Assembly (NCBI GenBank): GCA_946413525.1
Contig: CAMKKZ010000009.1
Location: 78,715 to 142,714, forward strand
Direction: 5' to 3'
Length of the DNA: 64,000 nucleotides
DNA from: an uncultured Oribacterium sp.
GTDB lineage: Bacteria > Bacillota > Clostridia > Lachnospirales > Lachnospiraceae
A model generated the notes under the pieces. It was given only the letters and a program-made list of their open reading frames with translations, did not search any database and was not told where the DNA came from. The position numbers and the translations under genes are program-made. This document shows, piece by piece, positions 52,192 to 61,716 of this stretch (positions are counted from its first letter, which is position 1; each line of letters begins with the position of its first letter).

Positions 52192-52431
52192 TCAGATTCC
52201 GGCTTTCTTGAAGAGCCTCGCCACAGTTTCCGTGGGCTGTGCGCCATTCTGCAGCCATTTCTTCGCAGCTTCTTCATTGATCTTCAGGACAGTCGGCTCC
52301 TTCGTAGGATCGTAGTAACCAATCTCCTCAATGAAACGCCCGTTCCTGGGGCTCCTGGAATCTGCCACAATCACCCTGTAAAAAGGCGCATGAATCTGTC
52401 CCATCCTTCTCAACCTGATTTTTACTGCCAT
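52192..52431 (-). CDS. rpsP: 30S ribosomal protein S16
   Basis: 79 residues, full length: [20 protein letters not shown] then [19 protein letters not shown]. Early-binding 30S protein. Follows ffh after a 270-bp gap containing repeats. Confidence 0.96.
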   Translation of the reverse strand: MAVKIRLRRMGQIHAPFYRVIVADSRSPRNGRFIEEIGYYDPTKEPTVLKINEEAAKKWLQNGAQPTETVARLFKKAGI

Positions 52432-52459
52432 TTTGCAACTCTCCTTATAATTCTTATGT

Positions 52460-52700
52460 TCTGACCCGACAAAACGAATTTATTAAGATGGCTTTTGTCC
52501 ACCTTGCCTGCCCTTTCTTCAGGCTCCCCCTCTTTGTCCTGCCTGGCCATTTTCTATATGTCATAAAAAGCCATCAATGCTTTTCACGATCGTATCTGGC
52601 AAACCCAGAAAGTGATTTGCCTTGACCCGCTTGCTGGGCAAGGCCAGCCGCCCGGCGACTGAAAGCAATGCCTTGACCCACTTGCGGGGCAAATCGGCTC
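52460..52700. repeat. Degraded family A and B pieces between rpsP and ffh
   Basis: AAGATGGCTTTTGTCCACCTT (about 52485) is a worn family A hairpin. GCCTTGACCCGCTTGCTGGG (about 52617) and GCCTTGACCCACTTGCGGGG (about 52671) are family B palindromes read on the other strand. Confidence 0.6.
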
Positions 52701-52702
52701 AT

Positions 52703-54124
52703 CTAGAACCGCTGCTTTCCGCCTCCCATGCCTGGGAAACCACCCATTCCCGGGAAGCCTCCCATGCCCGGGAAACCACCCATACCGCCCATGCCGGGCA
52801 TACCGCCTCCGCGCCTCCCCCTCATGGAGCCGCCGAACTGCTTCATCATTTTCTGCATCTGCTCGAATTGCTTGACAAGGCGGTTGACCTCCGAAATATC
52901 CACCCCCGCGCCATTCGCGATCCTCCGCTTTCTGGAAGGGTTCATCAGCTTCGGGTTTGCCCTTTCCTTCAAGGTCATGGACTGTATGATGCTCTTCACC
53001 CGCTTCATCTGCTTCTCGGATTCCTCAAGGTCAAGGTCACCGAGCATCTTCCCTACTCCGGGAAGCATTTTAAGGATTCCGCCAAGGCCGCCAAGCTTTC
53101 CTAACTGATCCATCTGATCCATGAAATCATCATAGTTGAACTGTCCCTTGGAAAGCTTGCGCACGGACTCCCTGGCCTTCTCTTCGTCCAGTTCCTTTTC
53201 CGCCTTCTCGATCAGGGACAATATGTCACCCATCCCGAGTATGCGTCCGGCCATGCGGTCAGGATAGAACTGTTCCAGGTCGGATAATTTCTCGCCCATG
53301 CCCAGATAAAGAATGGGCTTGCCGGTCATGGCGCGGATGGACAGAGCCGCCCCTCCCCTGGTGTCACCATCACATTTTGTAAGGATCACGCCATCAATGC
53401 CCACCTTCTGCACGAAGGTTTCGGCCACATTCACCGCGTCTTGCCCTGTCATGGCGTCAACCGTCAGGATGCTCCAGTCCACTGTCACAGCCTTCTTGAT
53501 GTTCTGAAGCTCTTCCATGAGGCGTTCATCAATCTGCAGCCGTCCGGCGGTATCAAGAAGAACGACATTATAATCCTTTTTCTTGGCTTCTTCCACGGCG
53601 CGCCTTGCAATCTCCACCGGGTTCACCTTGTCGCCCAGGGAAAAGAAGGGCACTTCCTGCTTCTCGGCGTTGACGCGTAACTGCTCGATGGCGGCGGGTC
53701 GGTAGATGTCGCAGGCCGCAAGCATGGGGCGTCTGTGCATTTCCTTGAACTTGCCGGCAAGCTTTGCAGCCGTCGTCGTTTTTCCGGCGCCCTGCAGTCC
53801 GGCCATCATGATGACGGTAACCTCGTTCTGTGGGCGGAGACGAATCTCCGTTGTTTCGGATCCCATCATTTCCGTGAGCTCGTCGTTCACGATCTTGACC
53901 ACCATCTGGGCCGGCGTAAGGGAACTGAGCACTTCCTCCCCTACGGCCTTCTCGCGCACCTTGGCAATGAAGTCCTTCACCAGTTTGAAATTAACGTCCG
54001 CCTCGAGCAAGGCCATGCGGACTTCCCGCAGTGCCTTTGTGACATCCTCCTCGGATAGCTTTCCTTTTCCGGAAAGATCCGCAAATATCCTGCTCAAACG
54101 ATCAGAAAGGTTTTCAAATGCCAT
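52703..54124 (-). CDS. ffh: Signal recognition particle protein Ffh
   Basis: 473 residues. N domain (1-90), GTPase with GLQGAGKTTTAAKL near 107, DTAGR near 190 and TKCDGDTRGG near 247, then the Met-rich M domain (about 325-430) that binds 4.5S RNA and signal sequences. The tail after residue 435 is a Gly/Met/Pro repeat (MPGMGG, FPGMGG) longer than usual. Second gene of the ylxM operon; the gap to ylxM is 540 bases of repeats. Confidence 0.96.
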   Translation of the reverse strand: MAFENLSDRLSRIFADLSGKGKLSEEDVTKALREVRMALLEADVNFKLVKDFIAKVREKAVGEEVLSSLTPAQMVVKIVNDELTEMMGSETTEIRLRPQNEVTVIMMAGLQGAGKTTTAAKLAGKFKEMHRRPMLAACDIYRPAAIEQLRVNAEKQEVPFFSLGDKVNPVEIARRAVEEAKKKDYNVVLLDTAGRLQIDERLMEELQNIKKAVTVDWSILTVDAMTGQDAVNVAETFVQKVGIDGVILTKCDGDTRGGAALSIRAMTGKPILYLGMGEKLSDLEQFYPDRMAGRILGMGDILSLIEKAEKELDEEKARESVRKLSKGQFNYDDFMDQMDQLGKLGGLGGILKMLPGVGKMLGDLDLEESEKQMKRVKSIIQSMTLKERANPKLMNPSRKRRIANGAGVDISEVNRLVKQFEQMQKMMKQFGGSMRGRRGGGMPGMGGMGGFPGMGGFPGMGGFPGMGGGKQRF

Positions 54125-54134
54125 TCGTCAATTC

Positions 54135-54330
54135 TCTCCCTATTAATGTGGTTTTTGGCCATTTTAATTGCCGACAAACAGCCGCGGTATCGTAAGCTAA
54201 ACGGCTCCTATCAAGATGGTTCTTTATCTGCTTTAAATCCTGACAAACAGCCGCGGTATCACAAGCCATAGGGCTTCCCTGCCAAAGTGTCTTCCGGCCC
54301 ATTTGAATTGCCGAAAAAAATGGACTTGCG
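54135..54330 (+). repeat. Family A elements between ffh and ylxM
   Basis: Two to three copies with TATTAATGTGGTTTTTGGCC or TATCAAGATGG, TTGCCGACAAACAGCCGCGG and variable tails (TATCGTAAGCT, TATCACAAGCC). Hairpins partly lost. Confidence 0.7.
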
Positions 54331-54374
54331 TCAACAAGGCCCCTTTTATCAAAGTGAATTATCGCCTCATTTGT

Positions 54375-54662
54375 ATTTCATAGGTTTTGACGCGCTCTAA
54401 GGAAAAGCGCGTCAAAATCCTCCCTTCGGTCGGACAAATCCCTATGGGATTCGCCAGGTACGGACATGAATGTTCCTGAAGGAACATTCATGTCCTATAG
54501 GTTTTGACACGCTCCAGGGAAATGCGTGTCAAAATCCTCCCTGCGGTCGGACAAATCCCTCATTGCCGGGTGGCTAGCCTCAACCCGCAAGCGGGTCAAG
54601 GCATTTCCCCTGCGGGATTTGCCAAATACGGAAATGAATGTTTCTGAAGGAATATTAACATT
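54375..54662 (+). repeat. Family B composite elements next to ylxM
   Basis: Module 1 (54384-54460 and 54497-54555) has TTTTGACGCGCT..AGCGCGTCAAAA followed by CGGTCGGACAAATCCCT. It is followed by GGACATGAATGTTCC/GGAACATTCATGTCC in one copy, and by CTCATTGCCGGGTGGCTAGC with CAACCCGCAAGCGGGTCAAG in the other, ending in AAATGAATGTTTC..AACATTCATTT. Confidence 0.8.
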
Positions 54663-54668
54663 CATTTC

Positions 54669-54983
54669 TTATACAAGCTCTAAGAGCTCCGACGCCATCT
54701 TTCTGACCTGTTCTTCCCCGGACTCCTCTAGGATTCGTTCGGCAAGCTGTTTTACGCTGCGCATCTTCCCGCAAAGGCCAAGGATATCATCCATTTCAGA
54801 CAGTTTCCGATATGCCCTTGAGAATAACTCCTGCGCCGCCTGACGGCTGATTCCCAGCGCCTCTCCAACCTCGGCAAAGCTCATGTCCTCTATAATATGA
54901 TATTCATAAGCTTCCCTCTGCCTTCCCTTCAGAAGGCCGCCATAAAGCGAGAATAAATCCCCTTTTCGAACAAAATCATCCAT
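54669..54983 (-). CDS. ylxM: YlxM family DNA-binding protein
   Basis: 104 residues. Helix-turn-helix of the sigma-70 region 4 type: AYEYHIIEDMSFAEVGEALG then ISRQAAQELFSRAYRKL. YlxM is thought to affect SRP assembly or expression and always sits before ffh. First gene of the operon, 180 bases after a strong promoter. Confidence 0.93.
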   Translation of the reverse strand: MDDFVRKGDLFSLYGGLLKGRQREAYEYHIIEDMSFAEVGEALGISRQAAQELFSRAYRKLSEMDDILGLCGKMRSVKQLAERILEESGEEQVRKMASELLELV

Positions 54984-55166
54984 ACGACCTATTCAAGAAA
55001 CCATTCATACAACTTTATCCGGTTGAGCCCGTCCATATGGCCTTGTCTATACGAGCCGGTTCACGTGGTTTTATTTAAACCAGGCAATGCATACGGCCTT
55101 ATCTATACAAACTCCTCAGTTTATATCGGCATCGTTTATACAAGCCTCTTATGACGCACGGTTGAG

Positions 55167-55195
55167 AGTATAGCAGAAGGCGGCATAGCTGTCAA
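55167..55195 (-). promoter_or_regulatory. Promoter of the ylxM-ffh operon
   Basis: On the minus strand TTGACA (55190-55195), 17-base spacer, TATACT (55167-55172). Near-consensus sigma-A promoter reading into ylxM, ffh and the genes beyond. Confidence 0.85.
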
Positions 55196-55681
55196 GCATT
55201 TTCCCTTACAGCTTCTGATATCATTGAACTCTCATTGTTGCTGTTCAGACCACCACCCCCTGATATTATACGTTGATTAATATATGTGTAATTCTCCATG
55301 CCCCGAACGGTTTTCTGCCACGACCTCCAGGCAGGGGAAATGGGAATCTTCAGGTTTTTCCTTTCTCATAACCCCTTCCTCCCACGGATTCCGGGCCGTG
55401 ACGGCAGGGGGTTCTGGCATGCAAAATGACATGCAAATAAATAAAGGATAACATTAGGGGTGTGGAAGTCTGAACCGTACCAGTTCTTATTAAACTCTCT
55501 TTTCGGCCAGCAAGTGTCGATTCCTTGACATTGCCAGATTACCTGTTCCATGCTATACTCGGTTCATAGCATTTGTTTTCATCCTGCCGAAGGAGAGGGA
55601 TAAAATTACCTTGCCGGATCCTTCTCCGCAGCTTGAGAACTATACAGATGTCTTCTGAGCAAAGGGAATAAGATTGCCTTG
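55196..55681. other. Gap between the ffh operon and the HipA-like pair
   Basis: No gene. A plus-strand promoter-like pair, TTGCCA with TATACT at a 17-base spacing, lies near 55533-55561 but nothing follows it on that strand. A 61-codon minus frame at 55366-55551 lacks a ribosome site. Confidence 0.4.
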
Positions 55682-56062
55682 TCATAGCCTCCTCCTAAGC
55701 TCCTCCGGGATACGATCTTCCCTGATTGAGACAATGTAGCAGGCATCCTGGGCGCAACGCCCCTCCGCCAGAATCAGGAGCCGGTAAGGGTCATATTCAT
55801 CAAGGCCGTTGTCACGTAATATCATGCCAAGATTCTGACGGTCACGGGGAATAATCCGGAGCTCCACCCACAGGCTGCTGGATTCCGGATCCATCGTCCT
55901 CTGCCCCCTCCTCACAAAGGAAGACAGGAGCAGCGGCGCTTCCCATTCATCTATTTCCTCGCTGATCTCTATACGGAATGTCTTCTCATCCGGGTAATAA
56001 AGAAGCCAGGCCAGATCCCGTTCCCCTCCGATTTCTGCATCCCTGATTGCGAAAATCTCCAT
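55682..56062 (-). CDS. Small partner of the HipA-like kinase, unknown function
   Basis: 126 residues, MEIFAIRDAEIGGERDLAWL at the start. Mixed alpha/beta, acidic, no membrane segment. LRIIPRDRQNLGMILRDNGL and YDPYRLLILAEGRCAQDACY are the most conserved-looking parts. It follows the HipA-like gene in the same direction, separated by 325 bases that include tandem repeats. GAAAGGAAGGGG precedes the ATG. It could be a substrate or inhibitor of the kinase; nothing in the sequence proves it. Confidence 0.75.
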   Translation of the reverse strand: MEIFAIRDAEIGGERDLAWLLYYPDEKTFRIEISEEIDEWEAPLLLSSFVRRGQRTMDPESSSLWVELRIIPRDRQNLGMILRDNGLDEYDPYRLLILAEGRCAQDACYIVSIREDRIPEELRRRL

Positions 56063-56289
56063 TGTCCCCTTCCTTTCGCGCTCATTCTACTCACTACATT
56101 CACTGCGCTCATTCATGCTCATTCTACTCATTACATTCATTGTGCTCATTCGCTTTATCCGTTCCGATTCAAAGCAAGGAAGTTTTATCGCTCCTCGTTT
56201 CGCATCCGTACCCCCCTGCCTCGCAGCCATTCGCCTCACCGTCAAAAATGCCGGATAAAATATCACCCATCAAAAATTTCAGATGGAAA

Positions 56290-56405
56290 GCTCCTCTTTT
56301 CAGAAACACCGGATAAATAGTGTTCCTTTCAGAAACATCGGATACATAGTGTTCCTTTCAGAAACACCGGATAGATAGCGTTCCTTTCAGAAATGCCGGA
56401 TAGAA
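56290..56405. repeat. Four tandem 29-bp repeats at the HipA-like gene end
   Basis: Units GTTCCTTTCAGAAACATCGG followed by ATACATAGT, ending inside the last codons of the HipA-like gene (56387). As with the surface nuclease, the array abuts and includes the 3' end of a gene. Confidence 0.8.
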
Positions 56406-57220
56406 AGCACTTCCCTTGCATAATGCCACCTTTGCCGGATCATTTCCCAGATGGCCTCCCTCCGGGATGCGGACAAAGCTGTTTCAAGCCCCGTAAATAT
56501 GCTTTCATGGGAGCTTTCATTCAGAAGACCGCCAATCCTGAGGCCACCTTCTGGGATAATCCGCAGATTTTCCATTGCCGAATTTGAACCCACAAAGCAC
56601 TGAATACGCTTGTCCTCCATCGGATTGACACTTCTAAGGTCTACCTCCCCATGCACAGAAAAATAGAATGACAAACCATGGTCAAATAAAGGAGCGAGCC
56701 GTATCGTTTTTTTCGGACGGTTTCGTAAAAACTCCATATTCGCGCCATGCCGGTCTCGATTCAGGATTAGAAAATCTATCAGGAGCATTTGGTATATATA
56801 TTCTGCCCAACCATTTCGAAGGCAGAAATCCAGCGGTGACTCCCCTGCCTCTCTCTCCATTTGGTAAAAGGCATCAAGCGCAATCTTACTTTCCCCCGGC
56901 TTTCTGTAGTCCATCGAACGGCAGAGCCATGTGATATACTCCTGGCCGTCTATCAGAATCCTGGCGCGCAAAAGCTGATAGGAAAGATGTGGAATGCCCA
57001 GGAGAACAAGCAACCTGTCCGCAATAATCTCATTAATGCACTCATGACCAACAACGCCCTTGTACGCATCAAAATTTGACAATTTGTAATACCAGCGGAT
57101 GTTGTCCACGGTTTCCATGGATTTCAAAAAGGATCCAGCCGTACCGGAAGACTGCCTTGTCCTGGACCATTTGAGATGCCGAAGGTCGGCAAGCGTGGGA
57201 AATATCTTTCCGTCATCCAT
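56387..57220 (-). CDS. HipA-like protein kinase, short form
   Basis: 277 residues against about 440 for HipA, lacking the N-terminal HipA domain. Kinase signs: WYYKLSNFDAYKGVVGHECI (ATP lysine and partner Glu, near 45-62), DFLILNRDRHGANMEFL (catalytic loop, Asp near 156) and LAPLFDHGLSFYF (metal loop, near 180). HipA relatives phosphorylate tRNA synthetases and cause growth arrest; the target here is unknown. No HipB-type repressor adjoins; instead a 126-residue protein follows. Ribosome site AAAGGAA. May be read through from the pilus locus. Confidence 0.82.
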   Translation of the reverse strand: MDDGKIFPTLADLRHLKWSRTRQSSGTAGSFLKSMETVDNIRWYYKLSNFDAYKGVVGHECINEIIADRLLVLLGIPHLSYQLLRARILIDGQEYITWLCRSMDYRKPGESKIALDAFYQMEREAGESPLDFCLRNGWAEYIYQMLLIDFLILNRDRHGANMEFLRNRPKKTIRLAPLFDHGLSFYFSVHGEVDLRSVNPMEDKRIQCFVGSNSAMENLRIIPEGGLRIGGLLNESSHESIFTGLETALSASRREAIWEMIRQRWHYAREVLSIRHF

Positions 57221-57270
57221 TTCTTATGGTTCCTTTCAGAATGAAAAAGATAAAATGAAAAAGATAAACC

Positions 57271-57316
57271 AGAAAAAAGGACAGATGCTCGCAGGCTGTC
57301 CTGCGGGCATCCGCCC
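57271..57316 (-). terminator. Terminator after the pilin gene
   Basis: On the minus strand GATGCCCGCAGG, loop ACAG, CCTGCGAGCATC (one mismatch), then TGTCCTTTTTT. About 80 bases after the pilin stop; separates the pilus locus from the HipA-like gene. Confidence 0.75.
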
Positions 57317-57394
57317 TCTGGATGGAGCTTGAAACGATGCTGCTTTTCAAACTCCACTGTTGTCTTTACAAAAACTCCAGAAAAAGCTTCGTAA

Positions 57395-59575
57395 TCAGGC
57401 GCGCCTTCTCCTTATAATGAGGACCGCACCGGCTCCGATGACAAGCACTGCGCCAATGATGTAGAAAATCGTGGTACCCACGCCACCGGTCGACGGAAGC
57501 AGCGTGCCCTCGATGTTGGCAACCTGGCTGACAAGACTTCTCACAACGGTCTCGCCACCCTCGTCAGTTTCTGTCACTTTAAATGTCTCTTCAATGGTAA
57601 CTGTTTCTGTAGTATCATCGAGCAGGGAATCTACATCCACATCATTGCCGGCCTCGTCTTTCTTCGTTCCCTTCAGGATAAGCGGCTCAACGGCAAGGTT
57701 AAAGCCCCCCGGAGCCTTTGTTTCAATAAGCCTGTACTGCTTGTCACTGTCAAGACCGCGAAGCACGATATATCCGAGTAAGTCTCCATCGCCGGAAACA
57801 ATGGTATCACTGCCCGTATCACTGGTTACCTGAGGACGATAATAGCCTTCCTCCTTCACTACCTTTAACTCAGTCCAGGCCGGCTCTTCAGCCTTTGGAT
57901 TCAGAACATCCAGACGGAACTCGGCTCCGGCAAGATTGGGTTCATCCACAGCGCCCTCAACGCCCGTTGTCTTCTCACCATCCTTGTTCATGTCATTGAA
58001 TTTCTCAACACCGGCAGTGCTGAGCTTATAATGCACATCATCCTTCATGGTGTAACGGGATTTCGTTGTCTCAGATTCCGTGTCTTCATTCTGTTGAGCG
58101 GCCGGGTCATTCTGTGTACCTTCATTGTTGCTGTTTTCAGTCCCCGTATTGCCCTGGACTACGTAATTATCATAAGTCAGCGTCACGTTATTCTGCTTAT
58201 AACCCAGATCCTCGTTGCCTTCAGCAGCATCAAGATCTGCTACAGCCGATGTGTTGACCACAGCATCATAGGTAAATTCAACATATTTGCCCTTTGTGTC
58301 TTTTGTAGCCTCAATATGAGCAGTCCACTCCCTATCGCCACTGGTAGTATTCAGCGTATAATTCGTCTTGCCTTCATCATCTGTTGCCGGCAAAGTTTCA
58401 AAGCCTTCAGAGGTTTCGCCAACTTTGACTGTTACTTCAAATGTCCCTTCCCCACCTTCGGAAGAAGCCCCAGACGGGTCCTGATTCGAACCGCTCTCCT
58501 GGCCTTCACCAGCAGATACTTTCTTGTCGAGGCCAAGCGTCATCTTATCAACAACCGTAATAGGGCTGTCCGCGTCGGCAGGAACAAAGACCACCACCTG
58601 GTAATGAATGATATCGCCAATTCCAACTTTCACCACATCATCAGTATAGTTATCTGTATCCTCATCCTTCTGTTTTTTGTCAATCGTAGGGTACGTGTTC
58701 TTTTCCACGATATTCATATTCGTCGTGGCAGCCACAAGATTCTCTCCGACACTGGACTTGATGAGGTAATATCCCTTGGTCACTGTCGCGGCCCAGTACT
58801 GCGCATTGCCCGTGTAGTCCCCTTGCGATTCCGGAGTCACCGGCTGCAGCGTGTCCTTATGTTTTGTATCATTATCATCATCATAAGCCTTAAGAACCTC
58901 ATCGGAAGGCTTGTTGTCAAACAGCCAAGCAGCCGCTTCTTCCGCCTTGATGCCGTCTATGGCTTGAACAATATAAACACTTTCATCAGCGGAAAGCTCA
59001 AGTGTGAAAAAAACATTACCCTCTGCAGGCTCAAAGGCATGGTCATGATCCTTTGTATTATCCCAGGTGCCGAGGACGTCTACCCATGGATCCTTTTCAT
59101 TCTTATCTTCTGTTTTGGGGTCGTTCGCTTTCAGGGTATAGGCAACACCCTTCCCCTTTTCGTCATCGGGCAGATCTTCGTCCTCAGTCCTGGACATGTT
59201 GGTTCTTTCCCCATTGCCATCAATATTCGTCTGGTTGTTGGAAATATAACTTGCGTCAAAAATCTTGTACCAGGTGAACTCACGGTTACCCTCAGCATCG
59301 TCCTCCAGTACTTCTTTACCATTTTCAAGTACTTTATTGCCATTTTCGTCAAGCTTGACTTTCCTGGCGTAGGAGGAATCTCTCTTGACGCTAATTGTTA
59401 CTTCCTCATCGTCAGTGCCAACCGTCTGTGCTCCGCCTGTCTGGCCGTTATTTCCTCCTGTCTGCTCATTTCCGGCTTGCCCTCCTTCACCCTCTGCCAG
59501 AGCCGGAAGGCTGGCTCCCAGGATCATGGTTGCCGCAACCAGCGTTGCGAGGAATTTCTTTACGTTTTTCCTCAT
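57395..59575 (-). CDS. Sortase-anchored major pilin (SpaA-type)
   Basis: 726 residues. Signal peptide MRKNVKKFLATLVAATMILG (1-28). Several Ig-like isopeptide domains; a late one shows the E-box-like LIETKAPGGFN near 650. The cell-wall sorting signal LPSTG near 693 is followed by a membrane span and RRRRA. Would be polymerised by the class C sortase upstream through a Lys on the neighbouring subunit, forming a surface fibre. The open frame extends 70 codons further, but the ATG at 59575 starts the signal peptide and has AAAGGGG before it. Own promoter at 59756. Confidence 0.92.
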   Translation of the reverse strand: MRKNVKKFLATLVAATMILGASLPALAEGEGGQAGNEQTGGNNGQTGGAQTVGTDDEEVTISVKRDSSYARKVKLDENGNKVLENGKEVLEDDAEGNREFTWYKIFDASYISNNQTNIDGNGERTNMSRTEDEDLPDDEKGKGVAYTLKANDPKTEDKNEKDPWVDVLGTWDNTKDHDHAFEPAEGNVFFTLELSADESVYIVQAIDGIKAEEAAAWLFDNKPSDEVLKAYDDDNDTKHKDTLQPVTPESQGDYTGNAQYWAATVTKGYYLIKSSVGENLVAATTNMNIVEKNTYPTIDKKQKDEDTDNYTDDVVKVGIGDIIHYQVVVFVPADADSPITVVDKMTLGLDKKVSAGEGQESGSNQDPSGASSEGGEGTFEVTVKVGETSEGFETLPATDDEGKTNYTLNTTSGDREWTAHIEATKDTKGKYVEFTYDAVVNTSAVADLDAAEGNEDLGYKQNNVTLTYDNYVVQGNTGTENSNNEGTQNDPAAQQNEDTESETTKSRYTMKDDVHYKLSTAGVEKFNDMNKDGEKTTGVEGAVDEPNLAGAEFRLDVLNPKAEEPAWTELKVVKEEGYYRPQVTSDTGSDTIVSGDGDLLGYIVLRGLDSDKQYRLIETKAPGGFNLAVEPLILKGTKKDEAGNDVDVDSLLDDTTETVTIEETFKVTETDEGGETVVRSLVSQVANIEGTLLPSTGGVGTTIFYIIGAVLVIGAGAVLIIRRRRA

Positions 59576-59755
59576 CTTGAATCCCCTTTCTTCATCTATC
59601 ATATTGTTTTGATCGACCTGAATTCCTGCATAACTGAACTGACCGTCCACAAAGCAGGCCGGATTACATTCAAAATAGTTTGCTGACCGGCCCGACAATC
59701 TGACTGATTCTCTTTCAAAAGAATCTATGTCTCCCCGGGACGATTTACACTTGTT

Positions 59756-59785
59756 AGTATAACGAATAATACCATGCCGCGTCAA
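59756..59785 (-). promoter_or_regulatory. Promoter of the pilin gene
   Basis: On the minus strand TTGACG (59780-59785) and TATACT (59756-59761), spacer 18. The leader to the pilin ATG is about 175 bases, long enough for post-transcriptional control. Confidence 0.7.
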
Positions 59786-60011
59786 TCACCAATCCTGTTT
59801 TCCATCCTCCTTTCCAAATCTTATGCTGACTTGATACCCATCATTTGAAAACTTGATGCCACCGACATTAATATCCCATTTGTAACGCAACCGCGGCACC
59901 TTCACACCTCTTCAAGGCATCCTTATCCTATGCCTTTCGTACAAACATAATATGTCAGCAATCAAAACCATTCTTCTCCGCTGCGCAAGGAATAATGCAG
60001 CGGCTATAGTA

Positions 60012-60062
60012 ATAAACAAATTGCAGCCAAATCCCTTTTCAGGAAACCGGCTGCAATTGCTC
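60012..60062 (-). terminator. Terminator after the acidic protein gene
   Basis: On the minus strand AATTGCAGCC pairs with GGCTGCAATT around a 22-base centre and is followed by TGTTTATT. It means the pilin has separate transcription. Confidence 0.65.
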
Positions 60063-60129
60063 ATTCTATGCTATGCCTTTTCACCGGTCATTGTTTTTCC
60101 GGGATACGAATTCAGGGCATGCTGTCTAA

Positions 60130-61716
60130 TTACTTGAACTGCCCCAGAACCGCCCTGTTAATCAATGACTGCAGGCTGTTCTTTTCAGCTCCCATGCATC
60201 CTGTCATCAGATCCCTCTCTTCCTCGCTGTAACCAGCCTCCTCAAGTTCCTTCTTCCAGTCATCCATGGCATCCTCCAGGGCTTCTACCCTGTACAGGCC
60301 GCCGTCGTCCGGGAGCTCCTCCTCTTCTTCTTTGTTCTCTTTTTCTTCCTTCTCTAAATCATCTGTACTAACAAGTACGTCAGGGAACTCAATATCTTCG
60401 CCTTCGGCAAGCTCTTCTTTTGCCTTTTTTGTGGTCTTGCTGCCGGAAGCCGCCGCGCTGCCTGTTCCCGCCCCATTGCCGGATCCATTGCCAGCAGATT
60501 CGCTTCCGCTTTCATCATTTTCTGTCTCTTCAGACTCAATTTCTTCCGCTTCCGTGCTTTCTTCACCGGATTCGGTATCCTCAACGATCTCTTCGGCTGC
60601 TTCCTCTGACTCATCCTGATTTTCGGATTCCTCAGATTCTTCCGAATCCACTTCTTCATCCGTCAGCGTTCCGTCCTCTTCGGCAGAAGAAGCGCCTTCT
60701 TCCTCGTCAGAAATCTCTTCAGAACTCTCCTCAAGATTCTCTTCGATATTCTCGCTGGAATCTTCACCGGCATCCTCTGAGGAAACTCCCTCTTCCTCAT
60801 TGTTTCCGTCGTCCACTGGCTCTTCTTCGGACTCAGCCTCTTCCGTTACATCGTTTTCATCAACAGAATCCGTTTCATCATCGGTTGCTTCTTCAGAATC
60901 CGTCAGGACTTCTTCACCGGCATTAGCCGCTTCTCCATCAGTGGCCTGGCCGCTTTCCTCTTCAGAAGCTTCATTCGCAACGTCACCAGCTTCCTCTACT
61001 GATTCCTCCACCGCTTCAGACGAACCATCAATTGCTTCATCGCCTTCCGGCGCAGCATCGGAACCCTCGTCTACGAGATCTTCCTCGGAGCTTCCATCGG
61101 CATTGCCAGACGCTTCCGTAGTCTCCCCGGATTCCTCGTTGCCGCCTTCTCCATTTTCTTGACCGGACACTTCTGAATTATTTTCTGAATCGTTCCCGGA
61201 GCCATCCTCTGCTCCGTTTTGAGATTCATTGTCATTACTGCCTTCCACATTCCCGCCTTCAGCATTTCCTTCGGATCCGTCCGTTACGCCATCCCCACTG
61301 CCTTCAGCCGGCTGCTCCGCGTCTTCTCCATTATCGGAAGATACTTCATCAGAAGAACCATCGGAGCTTTCAGAGTTTTCAGAATTTTCTGAGCCATCAG
61401 AATCCTCGGAATTACCATCTTCGGAAGCAGAATCATCATTCTCATCATCCGCGCCATTCTCTCCGTCATCCATCTGCTCAGAATCGGTATTCTCGTCCTC
61501 AATTTCGCCGTCAGCCGGCTGTTCTTCATTAGATTCCTCGTCAGAGCCTTGATTAGAATCGTTCGGATCATCCTTCTCCGAATCATCATTCTCCTGTTCT
61601 TTTTCCTTAGCGTAAACGGCCGGAAAAATATCCATGCAGCCAGGCATCCAAAGATTCAGAAGCATTGCTGCGACCAAAGCTCTGACAATATTAATGTTAT
61701 TCTTATTCCTCCTCAT
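60130..61716 (-). CDS. Extremely acidic Ser/Glu/Asp-rich secreted protein of the pilus locus
   Basis: 528 residues from the start used. A basic start MRRNKNNINIVRALVAAMLL and hydrophobic stretch give a signal peptide; LWMPGC could be a weak lipobox. Residues about 40-440 are almost only Glu, Asp, Ser, Gly, Asn, Ala, with no exact repeat. The last 90 residues are more ordered and end DLMTGCMGAEKNSLQSLINR, possibly a folded domain. No sortase signal. Lies between the sortase and the pilin, so probably part of pilus biogenesis or a surface stalk (inference). GGAGG precedes the ATG at 61716. Confidence 0.75.
   Translation of the reverse strand: MRRNKNNINIVRALVAAMLLNLWMPGCMDIFPAVYAKEKEQENDDSEKDDPNDSNQGSDEESNEEQPADGEIEDENTDSEQMDDGENGADDENDDSASEDGNSEDSDGSENSENSESSDGSSDEVSSDNGEDAEQPAEGSGDGVTDGSEGNAEGGNVEGSNDNESQNGAEDGSGNDSENNSEVSGQENGEGGNEESGETTEASGNADGSSEEDLVDEGSDAAPEGDEAIDGSSEAVEESVEEAGDVANEASEEESGQATDGEAANAGEEVLTDSEEATDDETDSVDENDVTEEAESEEEPVDDGNNEEEGVSSEDAGEDSSENIEENLEESSEEISDEEEGASSAEEDGTLTDEEVDSEESEESENQDESEEAAEEIVEDTESGEESTEAEEIESEETENDESGSESAGNGSGNGAGTGSAAASGSKTTKKAKEELAEGEDIEFPDVLVSTDDLEKEEKENKEEEEELPDDGGLYRVEALEDAMDDWKKELEEAGYSEEERDLMTGCMGAEKNSLQSLINRAVLGQFK

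Noticed and set aside
55366..55551. 61-codon minus-strand frame
   Set aside because: No ribosome site or family resemblance.
58031..59686. 551-codon plus-strand frame opposite the pilin
   Set aside because: Antisense shadow; the minus strand encodes signal peptide, pilin domains and LPSTG.
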